The notes: generated by a model from the letters alone, not told the origin. A stretch of DNA of 64,000 nucleotides from CAWCVR01 sp963799105 (GCA_963799105.1 CAWCVR010000008.1:103128-167127); one strand, 5' to 3'; positions 46,404 to 55,854 are shown, numbered from the stretch's first letter. Translations and numbers: made by a program.

Positions 46404-46984
46404 TCAGGCTTTCATGTTCTTGGCGGCGAATTCCCAGTTCACCAGCTTCCAGAAGGTCTCGACATACTTGGGCCGCGCGTTGCGGAAATCGATGTAGTAG
46501 GCGTGCTCCCAGACATCGCAGGTCAGCAGGGGCTTGTCGTGGGTGGCGAGCGGCGTCGCGGCGTTCGAAGGTCGCCCGCAGTTCGAGGTTTCCGTCCGGC
46601 ATCTGCACCAGCCACGCCCAGCCGGAGCCGAACAGGCCTACGGCGGTTTCGGTGAACTGCTTCTGGAAGTGGTCGAACGAGCCGAAGTCCCGCTCGATGC
46701 GGTCGAGCAGCGCGCCGGCAGGCTTGCCCGCGCTATTCGGGACTGAGGCAGTTCCAGTAAAAGGTGTGGTTCCAGACCTGGGCCGCGTTGTTGAAGATCT
46801 TGCCCTCGGAGGTGCGCACGATGTCCTCGACCGGCAGGTTCTCATACTTGGTCCCGTGAATGAGCTGGTTCAGGTTATTCACATAGGCTTGATGGTGCTT
46901 GCCGTAGTGGTAGTCGAGAGTCTCCGCGGAGATGTGCGGGCTGAGGGCGTCCTTGGCGAATGGCAATGGCGGCAGTTGGATCAT
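46404..46984 (-). pseudogene. Fe/Mn superoxide dismutase with two frame breaks
   Basis: Three frames spell one SOD. Frame one (46984 to about 46741) gives 'MIQLPPLPFAKDALSPHISA', 'YHYGKHHQAYVNNLNQLI' and 'VWNHTFYWNCLSP' with the first two His ligands. Frame two (to about 46560) gives 'NSAGKPAGALLDRIERDFGS', 'GSGWAWLV' and 'DGNLELRATF'. Frame three gives 'NAATPLATHDKPLLTCDVWE', 'HAYYIDFRNARPKYVE' and 'AAKNMKA' to the stop at 46404, with the last Asp and His ligands. Each break is one extra base. All catalytic residues survive, so sequencing error is a serious alternative to a dead gene. Confidence 0.88.
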
Positions 46985-47049
46985 AGCTGTGTCCTCTTGG
47001 GTGTCAGTAACTCACAATTCAGGATAGCGCCGTTCCGGAGGATAGTTCG

Positions 47050-47932
47050 TCAGGTGCCGGCCCCGCTCCGGGACACAGAGCCCGCGTGTTTCCCGGTCCC
47101 TTCCCCGAGGAAGCCCGCCAGCTCGTGGTTCACTTCGTCCGCGTGGGTCCAGGTAATGCAGTGAGGCCCGTCCTTGACCACCACTAGGCGGGCACCCTCG
47201 ATCAGTTTGGCTGTCCGGAGTCCCGTGGCGCCGATAGGTAGAATCCGGTCCGCATCCCCCTGGATGACCAGCGTGGGCACGTCGACATGGGTCAGATCGT
47301 TGCGGAAGTCCTCATGCCATGCGGGTACGCTAGCCAGACAGGCCGTGGCAGAGGCGCCTGCCGCGACGCTCCAGCTTGCCTGCACGGCCTGTTCGCTGAC
47401 GCGCTTCCCCATCAGGAGATCCGTGTTGTAGAAATCCTTGAAAAACCCCGTAAAGAACGCGTAACGATCCGCGGCTACGGCCTTCTCGTATCCCCTCGAA
47501 GACACTGCCGTCCACGCCCTCCGGGTTGTCCGGTGTCTTCAGCAGGAAGGGCGGAACCCCGGAGATGAATACCACCTTGCTCACGCCCTTCGATCCATAC
47601 TTTCCTAAGTAGCGTGCCACTTCGCCGCCTCCCATGGAGAAACCGGCCAGCGCGAAATCGTGGAGTTGGAGCTGCGTCACGAGTTTGTGCAGGTCCCCGG
47701 CGAAGGTGTCGTAGTTATAGCCGGTTGCCGGCTGGCTGGACCTGCCGAATCCTCTGCGATCATAGGTAATGACACGGTAACCCGCCCCCAGAAGCACCGG
47801 GATCTGCTTCTCCCAGGAGGCTCCACTCAATGGATACCCGTGGATCAGGACAACCGGCTTGCCCGCGCCGTGGTCCTCATAATAGAGATCGATATCGCCG
47901 GAGTTTTCCTTCCCGGCAGTAATGTATGGCAT
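47050..47932 (-). pseudogene. Alpha/beta hydrolase (chloroperoxidase-like) with one frame break
   Basis: Two frames join near 47485. The first (from ATG 47932) gives 'PVVLIHGYPLSGASWEKQIP', 'VITYDRRGFGRSSQP' and the nucleophile elbow 'LAGFSMGGGEV', then 'GVDGSVFEGI'. The second gives 'KAVAADRYAFFTGFFKDFYN', 'VPTLVIQGDADRILP' with the acid Asp, and 'VVVKDGPHCITWTHADEVNH' with the catalytic His. This is the cofactor-free haloperoxidase/arylesterase group. One extra base breaks it. It lies between sod and dps on the same strand. Confidence 0.82.
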
Positions 47933-47947
47933 TGAAGTCCTCGTTGG

Positions 47948-48451
47948 CTAGTGTTGTACGTGCGCTTCCAGGAACCACAACTGCTTGTCCGCCGTCCGTG
48001 AAATCTCGGTGAACATATCGGCGGTAGACCTGTCGTGGTGCTCGTCGGCGACATCGATTGCCTTTCGGATACTGGCGGCGAACTCGCCATAGCGGTCGAT
48101 GAGGGCTTTCAGGTGCTTCTCGCCGTCCGTGGCTGCAAGGGGATACTCGGGCAGGGTCGAGGTGGCCGCGGCCATTCGCGCGGTTCCCATCGCCACTCCG
48201 CCCAATGCGGTGGCTCTCTCTGCGATGAGGTCGATATAGGGGAACACCTCCGCCGCCAGTTGGTCGAACAACAGGTGAAGCTGGAAGAAGTTCAGGCCCT
48301 TCACGTTCCAGTGTGCCTGCTTGATTTGCGAATAAAGGTCCGCGGTGTCGGCGAGCCGGCCGTTGAGCAATTCGATGATCGGCCGGCGATCGTTCTCGGG
48401 CAGGTCGATGTGGGTCGGAAACGCTTGTGGCGCGGTTTTGGCTGCTGGCAT
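47948..48451 (-). CDS. dps: Dps-family ferritin-like DNA-protection protein
   Basis: A 167-residue four-helix protein starting at ATG 48451 with AAAGGA upstream. It forms 12-mers that store iron and shield DNA from peroxide. The ferroxidase ligands are visible: 'IKQAHWNVKGLNFFQLHLLF' (His), 'DQLAAEVFPYIDLIAERATA' (Asp, Glu). The C-terminus 'DKQLWFLEAHVQH' is typical. It sits beside sod, an oxidative-stress pairing. The dps gene itself is intact while both upstream neighbours in the stretch are frame-broken. Confidence 0.92.
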   Translation of the reverse strand: MPAAKTAPQAFPTHIDLPENDRRPIIELLNGRLADTADLYSQIKQAHWNVKGLNFFQLHLLFDQLAAEVFPYIDLIAERATALGGVAMGTARMAAATSTLPEYPLAATDGEKHLKALIDRYGEFAASIRKAIDVADEHHDRSTADMFTEISRTADKQLWFLEAHVQH

Positions 48452-48746
48452 GTTGTGATCCTTTCTTTGGTCCTCGGTTTCCTTGTGCACGGCACGGGCC
48501 AAGGTGTGCTGGAAGACCTTTTACGGTCGAATCGCGCTGCTGGGAGCTAGTCCAACTCAGCCACTTGCCGTATCATGGGGGCGCTGGTGCCGCCCACCCC
48601 GGGACCTGCGCGCAAACCGGGTTCGGCGGCTGGGACCGCGCGATCGCCCAAGATGGCGGACGCCGCTGGCAAAATGTGCACTTTCCGTGACGGGCCTTGC
48701 AGGTGTCCGCACGCCCGCGAAATCCGAGAGGCGAGCGAAATCCGCC

Positions 48747-49610
48747 TCACCGTTCTCCCCACTTGAGCTTCTGGCGCAGCACGTCGAAGAACATCTGGTG
48801 GGGCGGTCGGATGAGCCGGAGGGAATAGTTGGAACTGCGGAACACGATGGTATCGCCTTCGTGAATCGGCGTACCCACCTGGCCGTCGATGGTCAGAAAC
48901 ACGCTGCCCTCGGGGCCGCGCGATTGCACGCGGATCACGCTGTTATCGGGCACCAGCACGGGACGATTGGTCAGCATGTGCGGGCAGATGGGGGTGATGC
49001 AGATGGCCTCCACCTTGGGAAAAATGATGGGGCCGCCGGCCGACAGCGAATAGGCCGTCGATCCGGTGGGTGTGGAGACGATCAGACCGTCGGCTTTGTA
49101 GGCGCAAACGAACTGCTCGTCAACGTAGGTGTCCAGGTCGATCATGCGGGCCAGAGCGGCTTTCGTGAGCACTGCGTCGTTGAGCGCTTCGAAGGAAGCG
49201 GCCACCTGGCCGCCGCGGAGCACCTCGGTATTCAGCAGGCGGCGGTTGGCGATGCGGTGCTCGCCGCGAAAGGCGCGCTCCAGCTCGGGGTACAACTCGT
49301 CGCGGCTGATGGCGGTCAGAAAACCCAGGCCGCCCACATTCACCGGGAAGAGCGGAATCTCGCGCCGGCCAATGGCGCGCGCCGCCGAGAGCAGCGTGCC
49401 GTCGCCGCCCAACACGATCACCAGGTCGCAGCCCTCGGGAACATCGGCGCGGGGAATGCCCGCCACGCCGCCGGCGTAGAAGCCGGTCTCCTGGTCGATG
49501 CGCACGCCCAAACCGCGCGCGTGCAGCCAGTCCAACAGTCGGGGCACGATCCCGGTGGCCGCCGCCGAGTTGGGTTTGGTGATGATGCCAACCGTCTTAA
49601 TGATGGGCAT
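48747..49610 (-). CDS. nadK: NAD kinase
   Basis: A 287-residue enzyme that phosphorylates NAD to NADP. The motifs are complete: 'LVIVLGGDGTLLSAARA' (GGDGT), 'FEALNDAVL' (NE/D), 'GLIVSTPTGSTAYSLSAGGP' and 'LTIDGQVG'. It overlaps the end of tlyA by 14 bp and is last in the xseB-ispA-tlyA-nadK operon, an order common in many bacteria. A 295-bp spacer follows toward dps; I saw nothing certain in it. Confidence 0.95.
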   Translation of the reverse strand: MPIIKTVGIITKPNSAAATGIVPRLLDWLHARGLGVRIDQETGFYAGGVAGIPRADVPEGCDLVIVLGGDGTLLSAARAIGRREIPLFPVNVGGLGFLTAISRDELYPELERAFRGEHRIANRRLLNTEVLRGGQVAASFEALNDAVLTKAALARMIDLDTYVDEQFVCAYKADGLIVSTPTGSTAYSLSAGGPIIFPKVEAICITPICPHMLTNRPVLVPDNSVIRVQSRGPEGSVFLTIDGQVGTPIHEGDTIVFRSSNYSLRLIRPPHQMFFDVLRQKLKWGER

Positions 49611-50321
49611 GCAGCAGAAACTCCTTGTTCCCTTCCGCGCCCAGGATAGGGCTTTCCATGATGCCGGTCTCGAATCCCAATTCCATCACCGCCCGCGCCA
49701 CCCGCTCGCAAGCCGCGCGGTGCAACTCCGGCTGGCGCACGATCCCGCCCTTTCCCACCTGTCCCTTGCCCACTTCAAACTGCGGTTTGATTAGTATAAC
49801 CATTTGCCCGGCCGGCTGGAGCAGCGGCGCGATCGCCGGCAGAATCAGCGTCACGGAAATGAAGCTGACGTCGCAGACCGCCAGCTCGACGCGCTCGCCA
49901 ATCTCCGCCAAGGTCAATTGGCGCGCGTTGACCCGCTCGTGCAGCACCACGCGGGGATCGGTGCGCAACCGCCAGGCAAGCTGGCCGGCGCCCACATCCA
50001 CGGCGTGGACGCGCGCCGCGCCCGCCTGCAACAGGGCGTCGGTGAAGCCGCCGGTGGAGGAACCGATGTCCAGGCACCGGGCGCCCGACGACGCCGATCG
50101 AAAACTGGCGCAGCGCGGCCGCCAGCTTGAAGCCCCCGCGGCCGACGTAGGGCGGACGCGCCAGCACCTCCAGCGAGGCATCGGCGCCCACGGGTTGCCC
50201 GGGCTTGGAGGCTTTGCTGGCCGTCCACGCATACCTCTCCGGCCATGATGAGGGCTTGCGCCTTCTCGCGCGATTCCACGAGGCCGCGTTCCACCAGCGC
50301 GCGGTCCAGCCGGGTTTTCAT
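49597..50321 (-). pseudogene. tlyA: TlyA-type 23S/16S rRNA 2'-O-methyltransferase/hemolysin, two frame breaks
   Basis: Three frames form one TlyA. Frame one (ATG 50321 to about 50216) gives the S4 domain 'MKTRLDRALVERGLVESREK' and 'ALIMAGEVCVDGQ'. Frame two (to about 50088) gives 'KASKPGQPVGADASLEVLAR' and 'YVGRGGFKLAAALRQFSIGV'. Frame three gives the methyltransferase: 'ARCLDIGSSTGGFTDALLQA' (SAM motif), 'AVDVGAGQLAWRLR', 'ELAVCDVSFISVTLILP' and 'LIKPQFEVGKGQVGKGGIVR'. Both breaks are one extra base. The start overlaps ispA by ATGA. Confidence 0.88.
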
Positions 50322-51202
50322 GACTTCCGTTGCACGATCAGGTCGGCCAGCTCGTGAAGGCGCTCCGCGCGCGGGCCGAACGGCGCCAGCGTGGCATGGG
50401 CGTGGGCGCATTCCTCTTCGGCCATGCGGCGCGAGGCTTCCAGTCCGTAGACCGCCGGAAAGGTGATCTTGTGCTGCGCCGCGTCCTTGCCGGCGGTCTT
50501 GCCGAGGGATTCCGAAGACGCCTCCACGTCCAGGATGTCGTCCACGATCTGGAACGCCAGGCCGACGTGTTCGCCGTAGCGGGAGAGCGCCGCGTACTGT
50601 TCCCCGGATGCCCCGGCATAAATCGCGCCCAGGCGCAGGCTGGCGCGCAGCAGGGCCCCGGTCTTGGCGCGGTGGATGGTTTCGAGCAGATCCGCGCGTC
50701 GGGCGGCTTGCCTTCGCCTTCCAGGTCGGCCACCTGGCCGCCGATCATGCCGCCCACGGTTCCACTGGCAGCGGCGAGCTCGGCGACCAGGCAGGATCTT
50801 GCGGTCGCCGGCGATGGCAAGCTGCGCCAGCACCTGGAACGCCAGGGTGAGCAGCGCATCGCCGGCCAGGATGGCCATGGCGTCGCCGAAGACCTTGTGG
50901 TTGGTGAGCTTGCCGCGGCGGTAATCGTCGTTGTCCAGCGCCGGCAGGTCGTCGTGAATCAGCGAGTAGGTGTGGATGAGCTCCAGCGCGCAGGCGGCCG
51001 CCACGACGCCCTCCACCGAATCGGAGACGGCACGGGCGGCCTCGATGCACAGGATGGGGCGGATGCGTTTGCCGCCGGCGAACAGGCTGTAGCGCATGGC
51101 CCGGTGGATGGTTTCCGGGGGCGTGGATTCGGTGGGGACCAGGCGGTCCAGTTGCGCGTCCACCAGCTTCTGCTGTTGGGCGAGGTATTCGCGCAGATTC
51201 AT
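50318..51202 (-). CDS. ispA: Farnesyl/geranyl diphosphate synthase with an out-of-frame middle segment
   Basis: A 294-residue trans-prenyltransferase that builds C15 (or C20) isoprenoid diphosphates. The first Asp-rich motif is in 'LIHTYSLIHDDLPALDNDDY' and the second is 'GLAFQIVDDILDVEASSE'. Between about 50791 and 50697 the open frame reads Arg-rich nonsense ('GRRARRCQWNRGRHDRRPGG'), while another frame gives the proper family text 'LVAELAAASGTVGGMIGGQV' and 'ADLEGEGKPPDA'. So one base is gained and one lost, and the ORF stays open. It overlaps xseB and tlyA by ATGA at each end. The gene is real; the 30 residues are probably wrong. Confidence 0.88.
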   Translation of the reverse strand: MNLREYLAQQQKLVDAQLDRLVPTESTPPETIHRAMRYSLFAGGKRIRPILCIEAARAVSDSVEGVVAAACALELIHTYSLIHDDLPALDNDDYRRGKLTNHKVFGDAMAILAGDALLTLAFQVLAQLAIAGDRKILPGRRARRCQWNRGRHDRRPGGRPGRRRQAARRADLLETIHRAKTGALLRASLRLGAIYAGASGEQYAALSRYGEHVGLAFQIVDDILDVEASSESLGKTAGKDAAQHKITFPAVYGLEASRRMAEEECAHAHATLAPFGPRAERLHELADLIVQRKS

Positions 51203-51459
51203 GACGTTTCGGACTTCTCGGGACGGAATGGCTCGGCGGCGAGTTTGCCGTCCTTGCGGATCAGCATTTCGACGCGCGTCTCGGCTTCCTCGATCTGCGT
51301 CCGGCAGCGATCGCCGAGCCCCATGCCGCGCTCGAACAGTTCGAGAGAGCGATCGAGCGATAGGTCGCCGGCTTCCAGTTCCTTGACCACCTTCTCGAGT
51401 TCGTCAAGCGAGGCCTCGAAGGACTCGACGGGTTTCGCGCCCGGCTGGGTTTCCGCCAT
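51199..51459 (-). CDS. xseB: Exodeoxyribonuclease VII small subunit
   Basis: An 86-residue subunit that supports XseA. It has 'SFEASLDELEKVVKELEAGD' and 'LSLDRSLELFERGMGL', the helix-loop-helix family pattern. It overlaps ispA by 4 bp. xseA is not seen next to it in this window. Confidence 0.93.
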   Translation of the reverse strand: MAETQPGAKPVESFEASLDELEKVVKELEAGDLSLDRSLELFERGMGLGDRCRTQIEEAETRVEMLIRKDGKLAAEPFRPEKSETS

Positions 51460-51517
51460 TGTCCGATTCTAACAGGAAGTCACGCGCGCCCCGGTTGCCA
51501 ACCCTCAACGATCGCCG

Positions 51518-52801
51518 TCACGCGTAGATTCCCCGCAGCCGTATGGCGTTGGCCACGCGGTCAAGCGCCAGCATGTAAGCGGCCGTCCGGTTGTTCACCT
51601 GGTGGGTCCCGGCGTAATGCACCACGCTGTCGAAGCTCTCGTCCATGAACTCCTGCAGCCGTTCGTTCACCAGGCCCTCGTTCCAGAAGAAACCCTGCCG
51701 GTCCTGCACCCATTCGAAATACGAGACCGTCACGCCGCCCGCATTCGCCAGGATGTCGGGAATTACGAAGACCTTCTTCTCCTCCAGAATCGCGTCGGCC
51801 AGCGGCGTGGTGGGCCCGTTGGCGCCCTCGCACAGGATCTTGCAGCGGATGCGGCCGGCATTCCGGGAATCGATGACGTTTTCCGTGGCCGCCGGAATTA
51901 GAACGTCGCATTCCGTGAACAGCGCTTCCTTCCGGTCGATATCCTCGCCGCCCGCAAACCCGGTGAGGAAGCCGCTCTCCCGGCGGTGCCGATCGAGCGC
52001 CGCGATGTCCAGGCCGTGCGGATTGAACACCGCGCCATCGTACTCGATGACGCCGACGATCTTGAACCCCACGTCGCTCATCAGCCGCGCCGCCATGCCA
52101 CCCACGTTGCCGAAACCCTGAATCACCACGCGGCAGTCTTCCGGCTGCATGCCCAGCCGCCTCAGGGCCTTCAGCGTGACCATCATGCAGCCGCGGCCGG
52201 TGGCTTCCCGGCGCCCGCGCGACCCGCCCAGCGCCATCGGCTTGCCCGTCACCACCGCCGTTGCCGCGCTGCCCGTGTGCATGGAGTAGGTGTCCACGAT
52301 CCACGCCATGGTCTGCTCGTTGGTGTTCACGTCGGGCGCGGGCACGTCGCGTTCCGGCCCCAGAAAGTCGATGATCTCGGCCGTGTAGCGGCGCGTGATT
52401 TTCTCCAGCTCCGTCATGGAGAGTATGGCCGGGTCGCAGATCACCCCGCCCTTGCCGCCCCCGAACGGAATATTCACCACGGCGCACTTCCAGGTCATCC
52501 ACGAGGCCAGCGCCCGCACTTCGTCCAGCGTCACGTCCGGCGCGAAGCGGATGCCCCCCTTGGCCGGCCCGCGCGCCCGCGAGTGCTGTACCCGGTAGCC
52601 GGTGAACACCTCCAGACGCCCGTCGTCGAGCTGCACCGGTATGTTCACGGTGATTTCGCGCGACGGGGCGCCCAGCACCTTGCGCATTCCGTCGTCCAGT
52701 TTCAGCCGTTCCGCCGCTTCGTCGAAGCGCGCCTCCGCGGCCAGCCAGGGGTTGTGCTCGTTCTCGTTTGAGATGGATACGGGCGATGTTTCGGTGGCCA
52801 C
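51518..52801 (-). CDS. gdhA: Glutamate dehydrogenase
   Basis: A 427-residue cytosolic hexameric enzyme converting glutamate and 2-oxoglutarate plus ammonia. The substrate region 'HSRARGPAKGGIRFAPDVTL' and 'KCAVVNIPFGGGKGGV' carries the catalytic Lys set; 'VPAPDVNTNEQTMAWIVDTY' and the dinucleotide loop 'RVVIQGFGNVGGMAARLM' follow. The length matches the small GDH class, and Pro/Asp at 'VPAPD' is standard. The gene is a single unit with its own spacer on each side. Confidence 0.95.
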   Translation of the reverse strand: MATETSPVSISNENEHNPWLAAEARFDEAAERLKLDDGMRKVLGAPSREITVNIPVQLDDGRLEVFTGYRVQHSRARGPAKGGIRFAPDVTLDEVRALASWMTWKCAVVNIPFGGGKGGVICDPAILSMTELEKITRRYTAEIIDFLGPERDVPAPDVNTNEQTMAWIVDTYSMHTGSAATAVVTGKPMALGGSRGRREATGRGCMMVTLKALRRLGMQPEDCRVVIQGFGNVGGMAARLMSDVGFKIVGVIEYDGAVFNPHGLDIAALDRHRRESGFLTGFAGGEDIDRKEALFTECDVLIPAATENVIDSRNAGRIRCKILCEGANGPTTPLADAILEEKKVFVIPDILANAGGVTVSYFEWVQDRQGFFWNEGLVNERLQEFMDESFDSVVHYAGTHQVNNRTAAYMLALDRVANAIRLRGIYA

Positions 52802-52894
52802 TGTCTCGACCCTCCCGGTTACATTATCTCAGCAACTCCCCGGCGTGAAACCGCGCGCCCCCGACTCGGGTACGATAGGAAGCGGCGGCTCCTT

Positions 52895-53836
52895 ATGGTG
52901 GTCCTCGGCATCGATATCGGCAACCTGCATACCAAGGCCGGAATGGTGGACGAAAAGGGCGCCATCCTGGCTTCCCGCACCATCCGCACTCCCTCCGATT
53001 TGGAAGCCTTCGTCCCCGGACTGCAGGATGCCATCCGCTGGGTGCTGGAAGCCACCTCGATGCCCGCCGGCGTGGGCGTGGGCTGCAAGGGCACCATCGA
53101 TCCCGACAGCACCCGCGTGCAAACCCTGCCGGGTTCGCTGCATTTCCTGGAGGGCCAGTTGCTCAGCGAAGTGGTGGGCATGCCGCTCGATGTCCCGGTG
53201 TTCGCGGATAACGATGCGCGCGTGGCCCTGGCCGGCGAGATGGTCTGGGGCGCGGCATCCGGCCACCAGAACGTGCTCATGCTCACCCTGGGCGCGGGCG
53301 TCGGGGGCGCGGCCATCGTGAACGGCCAGTTGCTGCGCGGGCACGCGGGGATGGCCGGCCACCTGGGGCATGTCACCATCGATCCCGAAGGGCCGATCTG
53401 CGCCTGCGGCAATCAGGGCTGCCTGGAGACCGCTTTTTCCGCGCGCGCCATCGAGGGCGAAGCCTGGGCGGCCGTGCACCGCGGCTGCGCGTCCTCTCTC
53501 ACCCGCCTCTTCCGCGAGCAGCCCCAGTTGGCCACCTGCCGCACGGTGTTCCAGGCGGCGCGCGAAGGCGACGAGATGGCTTACGCCATCGTGTCCCGTG
53601 CGATCCGCCGGCTGGCCGCCGTGATCGCCGGCCTGCTGCACATCTTCGATCCCGAACTGGCGATCGTTGGCGGTCCGGTGGCCGATGCCGGTGCCGACCT
53701 CCTGGTCCCGCTGCAGGAAGAAGTCTGGCGCCGGAGCCGTGGATTGCTCGGCCGCAACGTCCCGCTGGTGGAACAGCAGGTGGCCGACCGGTCCGGCATC
53801 GTCAGCGCCGCCGGCCTCGCCCTGGCCCCCCGCTGA
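52895..53836 (+). CDS. ROK-family sugar kinase (glucokinase-like)
   Basis: A 313-residue ROK kinase. The phosphate-1 motif is 'VLGIDIGNLHTKAGMVDEKG', the middle is 'VFADNDARVALAGEMVWGAA' and 'LTLGAGVGGAAIVNGQ', and the ROK zinc signature is complete: 'GHLGHVTIDPEGPICACGNQ' and 'GCLETAFS' (CxCGxxGCxE). No N-terminal HTH is present, so it is an enzyme, not a NagC/Mlc repressor. It diverges from gdhA. Glucose is a likely substrate by class, not by proof. Confidence 0.85.
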   Translation: MVVLGIDIGNLHTKAGMVDEKGAILASRTIRTPSDLEAFVPGLQDAIRWVLEATSMPAGVGVGCKGTIDPDSTRVQTLPGSLHFLEGQLLSEVVGMPLDVPVFADNDARVALAGEMVWGAASGHQNVLMLTLGAGVGGAAIVNGQLLRGHAGMAGHLGHVTIDPEGPICACGNQGCLETAFSARAIEGEAWAAVHRGCASSLTRLFREQPQLATCRTVFQAAREGDEMAYAIVSRAIRRLAAVIAGLLHIFDPELAIVGGPVADAGADLLVPLQEEVWRRSRGLLGRNVPLVEQQVADRSGIVSAAGLALAPR

Positions 53837-53862
53837 AGCCCCTGACGCGGCCTGAGAAGCGC

Positions 53863-54789
53863 TTACCCCGCCCGCAGCAGGCCCTCCAGCGCGGGCGCCA
53901 GTTCGGGATATCGGAACACGAATCCCGCGGCCTGTGCCCTCTCCGGCAATACCCGCTGGCTGCCCAGGATCACTTCCGCCATCTCACCGAACAGGATGCG
54001 GAGCGCCAGCTTGGGAACCGGGAAGACGGCCGGCCGGTGGAGCGCCGCCGCCAGCGCGCGCGTGAACTCCGCGTTGGTCACCGGGTTGGGCGCCACTCCG
54101 TTGAGCGCACCGGATACCGGAGTGTCGATCGCAAACTGGAGCAGGCTGACCATGTCATCCAGGTGAATCCACGAAGTCCACTGCCGGCCATTGCCCAGCT
54201 TTCCGCCCAGCCCCGCACGGAACGCGGGCAGAATGCGCTTCAGCAGGCCGCCCCGTGGGTGGAGCACATGGCCGGTGCGGACCGATACGACGCGCACTCC
54301 CAGCGCTTCCGCCTGGGCCGCCGACCGCTCCCAGGCGGCGCAGACTTCCGCCAGAAAATCGCTGCCCTGCGCGGAACTTTCGGTGAGGATCTCGTCGCCG
54401 CGCGACCCGTAATATCCGATCGCCGACGAGCAGACCAGTACTTCGGGTTTGCGCGGCAACCGCGCGATGGCGCCCACCAGGTTGGCGGTGCCCGCTACAC
54501 GGCTGTCGCGGATGCGCGCCTTCACCGCGGCATTCCAGCGCTGCGCCACCGGTTCACCTGCCAGGTGGATCACGGCGCCGGCGTCGCGCAGGCTCTCCGC
54601 CGGTGGCTCGCCCTTCGCCGGGTCCCAGGGGAACACGGTGACGCCCGGCGGCACGTTCATCCCGGCATGGCGGTTGAGCGCGTGCACGGAATGGCCGCCC
54701 GCGGCGAGCGTGCGCAGCAACTCCCGCCCGATGAATCCCGACGCGCCGGTAATCGCGATCCTCACCGTGCCAACCGCCTTCCGAGCCAT
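53863..54789 (-). CDS. SDR-type epimerase of the TIGR01777/YfcH group
   Basis: A 308-residue NAD(P)-binding protein. It opens 'VRIAITGASGFIGRELLRTL' (GxSGxxG). Other marks are 'AVIHLAGEPVAQRWN', 'LVCSSAIGYYGSRGDEILTE' (YxxxK-like Y in the usual place) and 'WTSWIHLDDMVSLLQFAID'. This group has a C-terminal DUF1731-like piece ('PVPKLALRILFGEMAEVILG'). ATG 54789 is chosen; a shorter GTG start is possible. It ends 26 bp from the convergent ROK gene. Substrate unknown. Confidence 0.88.
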   Translation of the reverse strand: MARKAVGTVRIAITGASGFIGRELLRTLAAGGHSVHALNRHAGMNVPPGVTVFPWDPAKGEPPAESLRDAGAVIHLAGEPVAQRWNAAVKARIRDSRVAGTANLVGAIARLPRKPEVLVCSSAIGYYGSRGDEILTESSAQGSDFLAEVCAAWERSAAQAEALGVRVVSVRTGHVLHPRGGLLKRILPAFRAGLGGKLGNGRQWTSWIHLDDMVSLLQFAIDTPVSGALNGVAPNPVTNAEFTRALAAALHRPAVFPVPKLALRILFGEMAEVILGSQRVLPERAQAAGFVFRYPELAPALEGLLRAG

Positions 54790-54822
54790 GATCTCACGTC
54801 CGGCCGGTACAATAGGAACTGC

Positions 54823-55854
54823 ATGAGGGCGTGGAACCGGGCAAAGCTGTTGTGGGGTTATTTCGCGCGCCGGTCCCGCCTCGCGGCGCTGCCCGTCGAA
54901 TACATCGTCGAGACCACCGCCAGGTGCAACCTCTATTGCCCCATGTGCCCGCGCGAGAGCCATCCACAGCCCAAGGCGGATATGGAGGGCGGCGTCTTCG
55001 AAAGCCTGGTGCGCCAGGCGGGCGACACGGCCGAGCACATGATGCTGATCGGACTGGGCGAGCCGTTTCTGGACCCGCACATTTTCGAGCGCATCGAGTT
55101 CTGCCACCGGCACAGTGTCTCCACCCTGCTTTCCACCAACGGAACGCTTCTCGACGAGCGGGTGGCGGCGCGGGTGCTCGATTCGCCGCTGGAACAGATC
55201 ACCTTGAGCTTCGACGGCGCCAGCAAGGAGACCTTCGAGTTCTACCGCAAGGGCGCCAATTTCGAGAAGGTCCGCGACAACTTCGTGCGTTTCGCGCGTA
55301 TGAAGAGGCAGCGCCGCAGCCGCTTGCAGGTTGTCGTGCAGATGGTCCGCATGGACCGCAACGCGGGTGAGGTGGACCAGTTCATTCGCTTCTGGAGCGC
55401 GGTCCCAGGCGTGGACCAGATCCGCATCAAGGCCGACGAGACCAACCTCATGAATCCCGGCGCTGCGCGCGACCCGGCGGACTGGAAGCATCCCTGCCAT
55501 TACCTCTGGCGCGGCGCGGCGTACATCAAGCAGAACGGCGATGTCTACCCGTGCTGCCAGAGTTACATGCTGGACGGCGCGCCGCTGGGCAATCTCGCCT
55601 CCGAGCCGCTCGTTCAGATCTGGAATTCGGGGCCGATGCGGGAAATGCGCCGCCTGCATGCCGCCGGGCGCGGAGGCGAAGTGGAGATGTGCGCGCGCTG
55701 CCGCACCACCATTCCGCATCCTCTGTTGGTGGCCGGCAGCCTGATTCTCGACGGCCGCACGGTGCGCCGTCTGCTGCCGCTGGTGGAGCGCCTGACGTAT
55801 TTTTCGCGCCTGCCGGCGCGCCTGCTGCGCCCCGCCGGACGCATGGACCGGTAG
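54823..55854 (+). CDS. Radical SAM/SPASM-domain protein
   Basis: A 343-residue protein starting at ATG 54823. The radical-SAM cluster motif is CNLYCPMC at about residue 42. Text such as 'LIGLGEPFLDPHIFERIEFC' and 'LSTNGTLLDERVA' is typical of heme- or peptide-modifying radical SAM enzymes. The C-terminal SPASM cysteines lie in 'KQNGDVYPCCQSYMLDGAPL' and 'EMCARCRTTIPHPLLV'. No precursor peptide gene is seen beside it. Product unknown. It is the last gene before the island boundary. Confidence 0.85.
   Translation: MRAWNRAKLLWGYFARRSRLAALPVEYIVETTARCNLYCPMCPRESHPQPKADMEGGVFESLVRQAGDTAEHMMLIGLGEPFLDPHIFERIEFCHRHSVSTLLSTNGTLLDERVAARVLDSPLEQITLSFDGASKETFEFYRKGANFEKVRDNFVRFARMKRQRRSRLQVVVQMVRMDRNAGEVDQFIRFWSAVPGVDQIRIKADETNLMNPGAARDPADWKHPCHYLWRGAAYIKQNGDVYPCCQSYMLDGAPLGNLASEPLVQIWNSGPMREMRRLHAAGRGGEVEMCARCRTTIPHPLLVAGSLILDGRTVRRLLPLVERLTYFSRLPARLLRPAGRMDR

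Noticed and set aside
54037..54822. Upstream extension of the radical SAM frame
   Set aside because: Antisense to the SDR gene; the radical SAM protein starts well at 54823.
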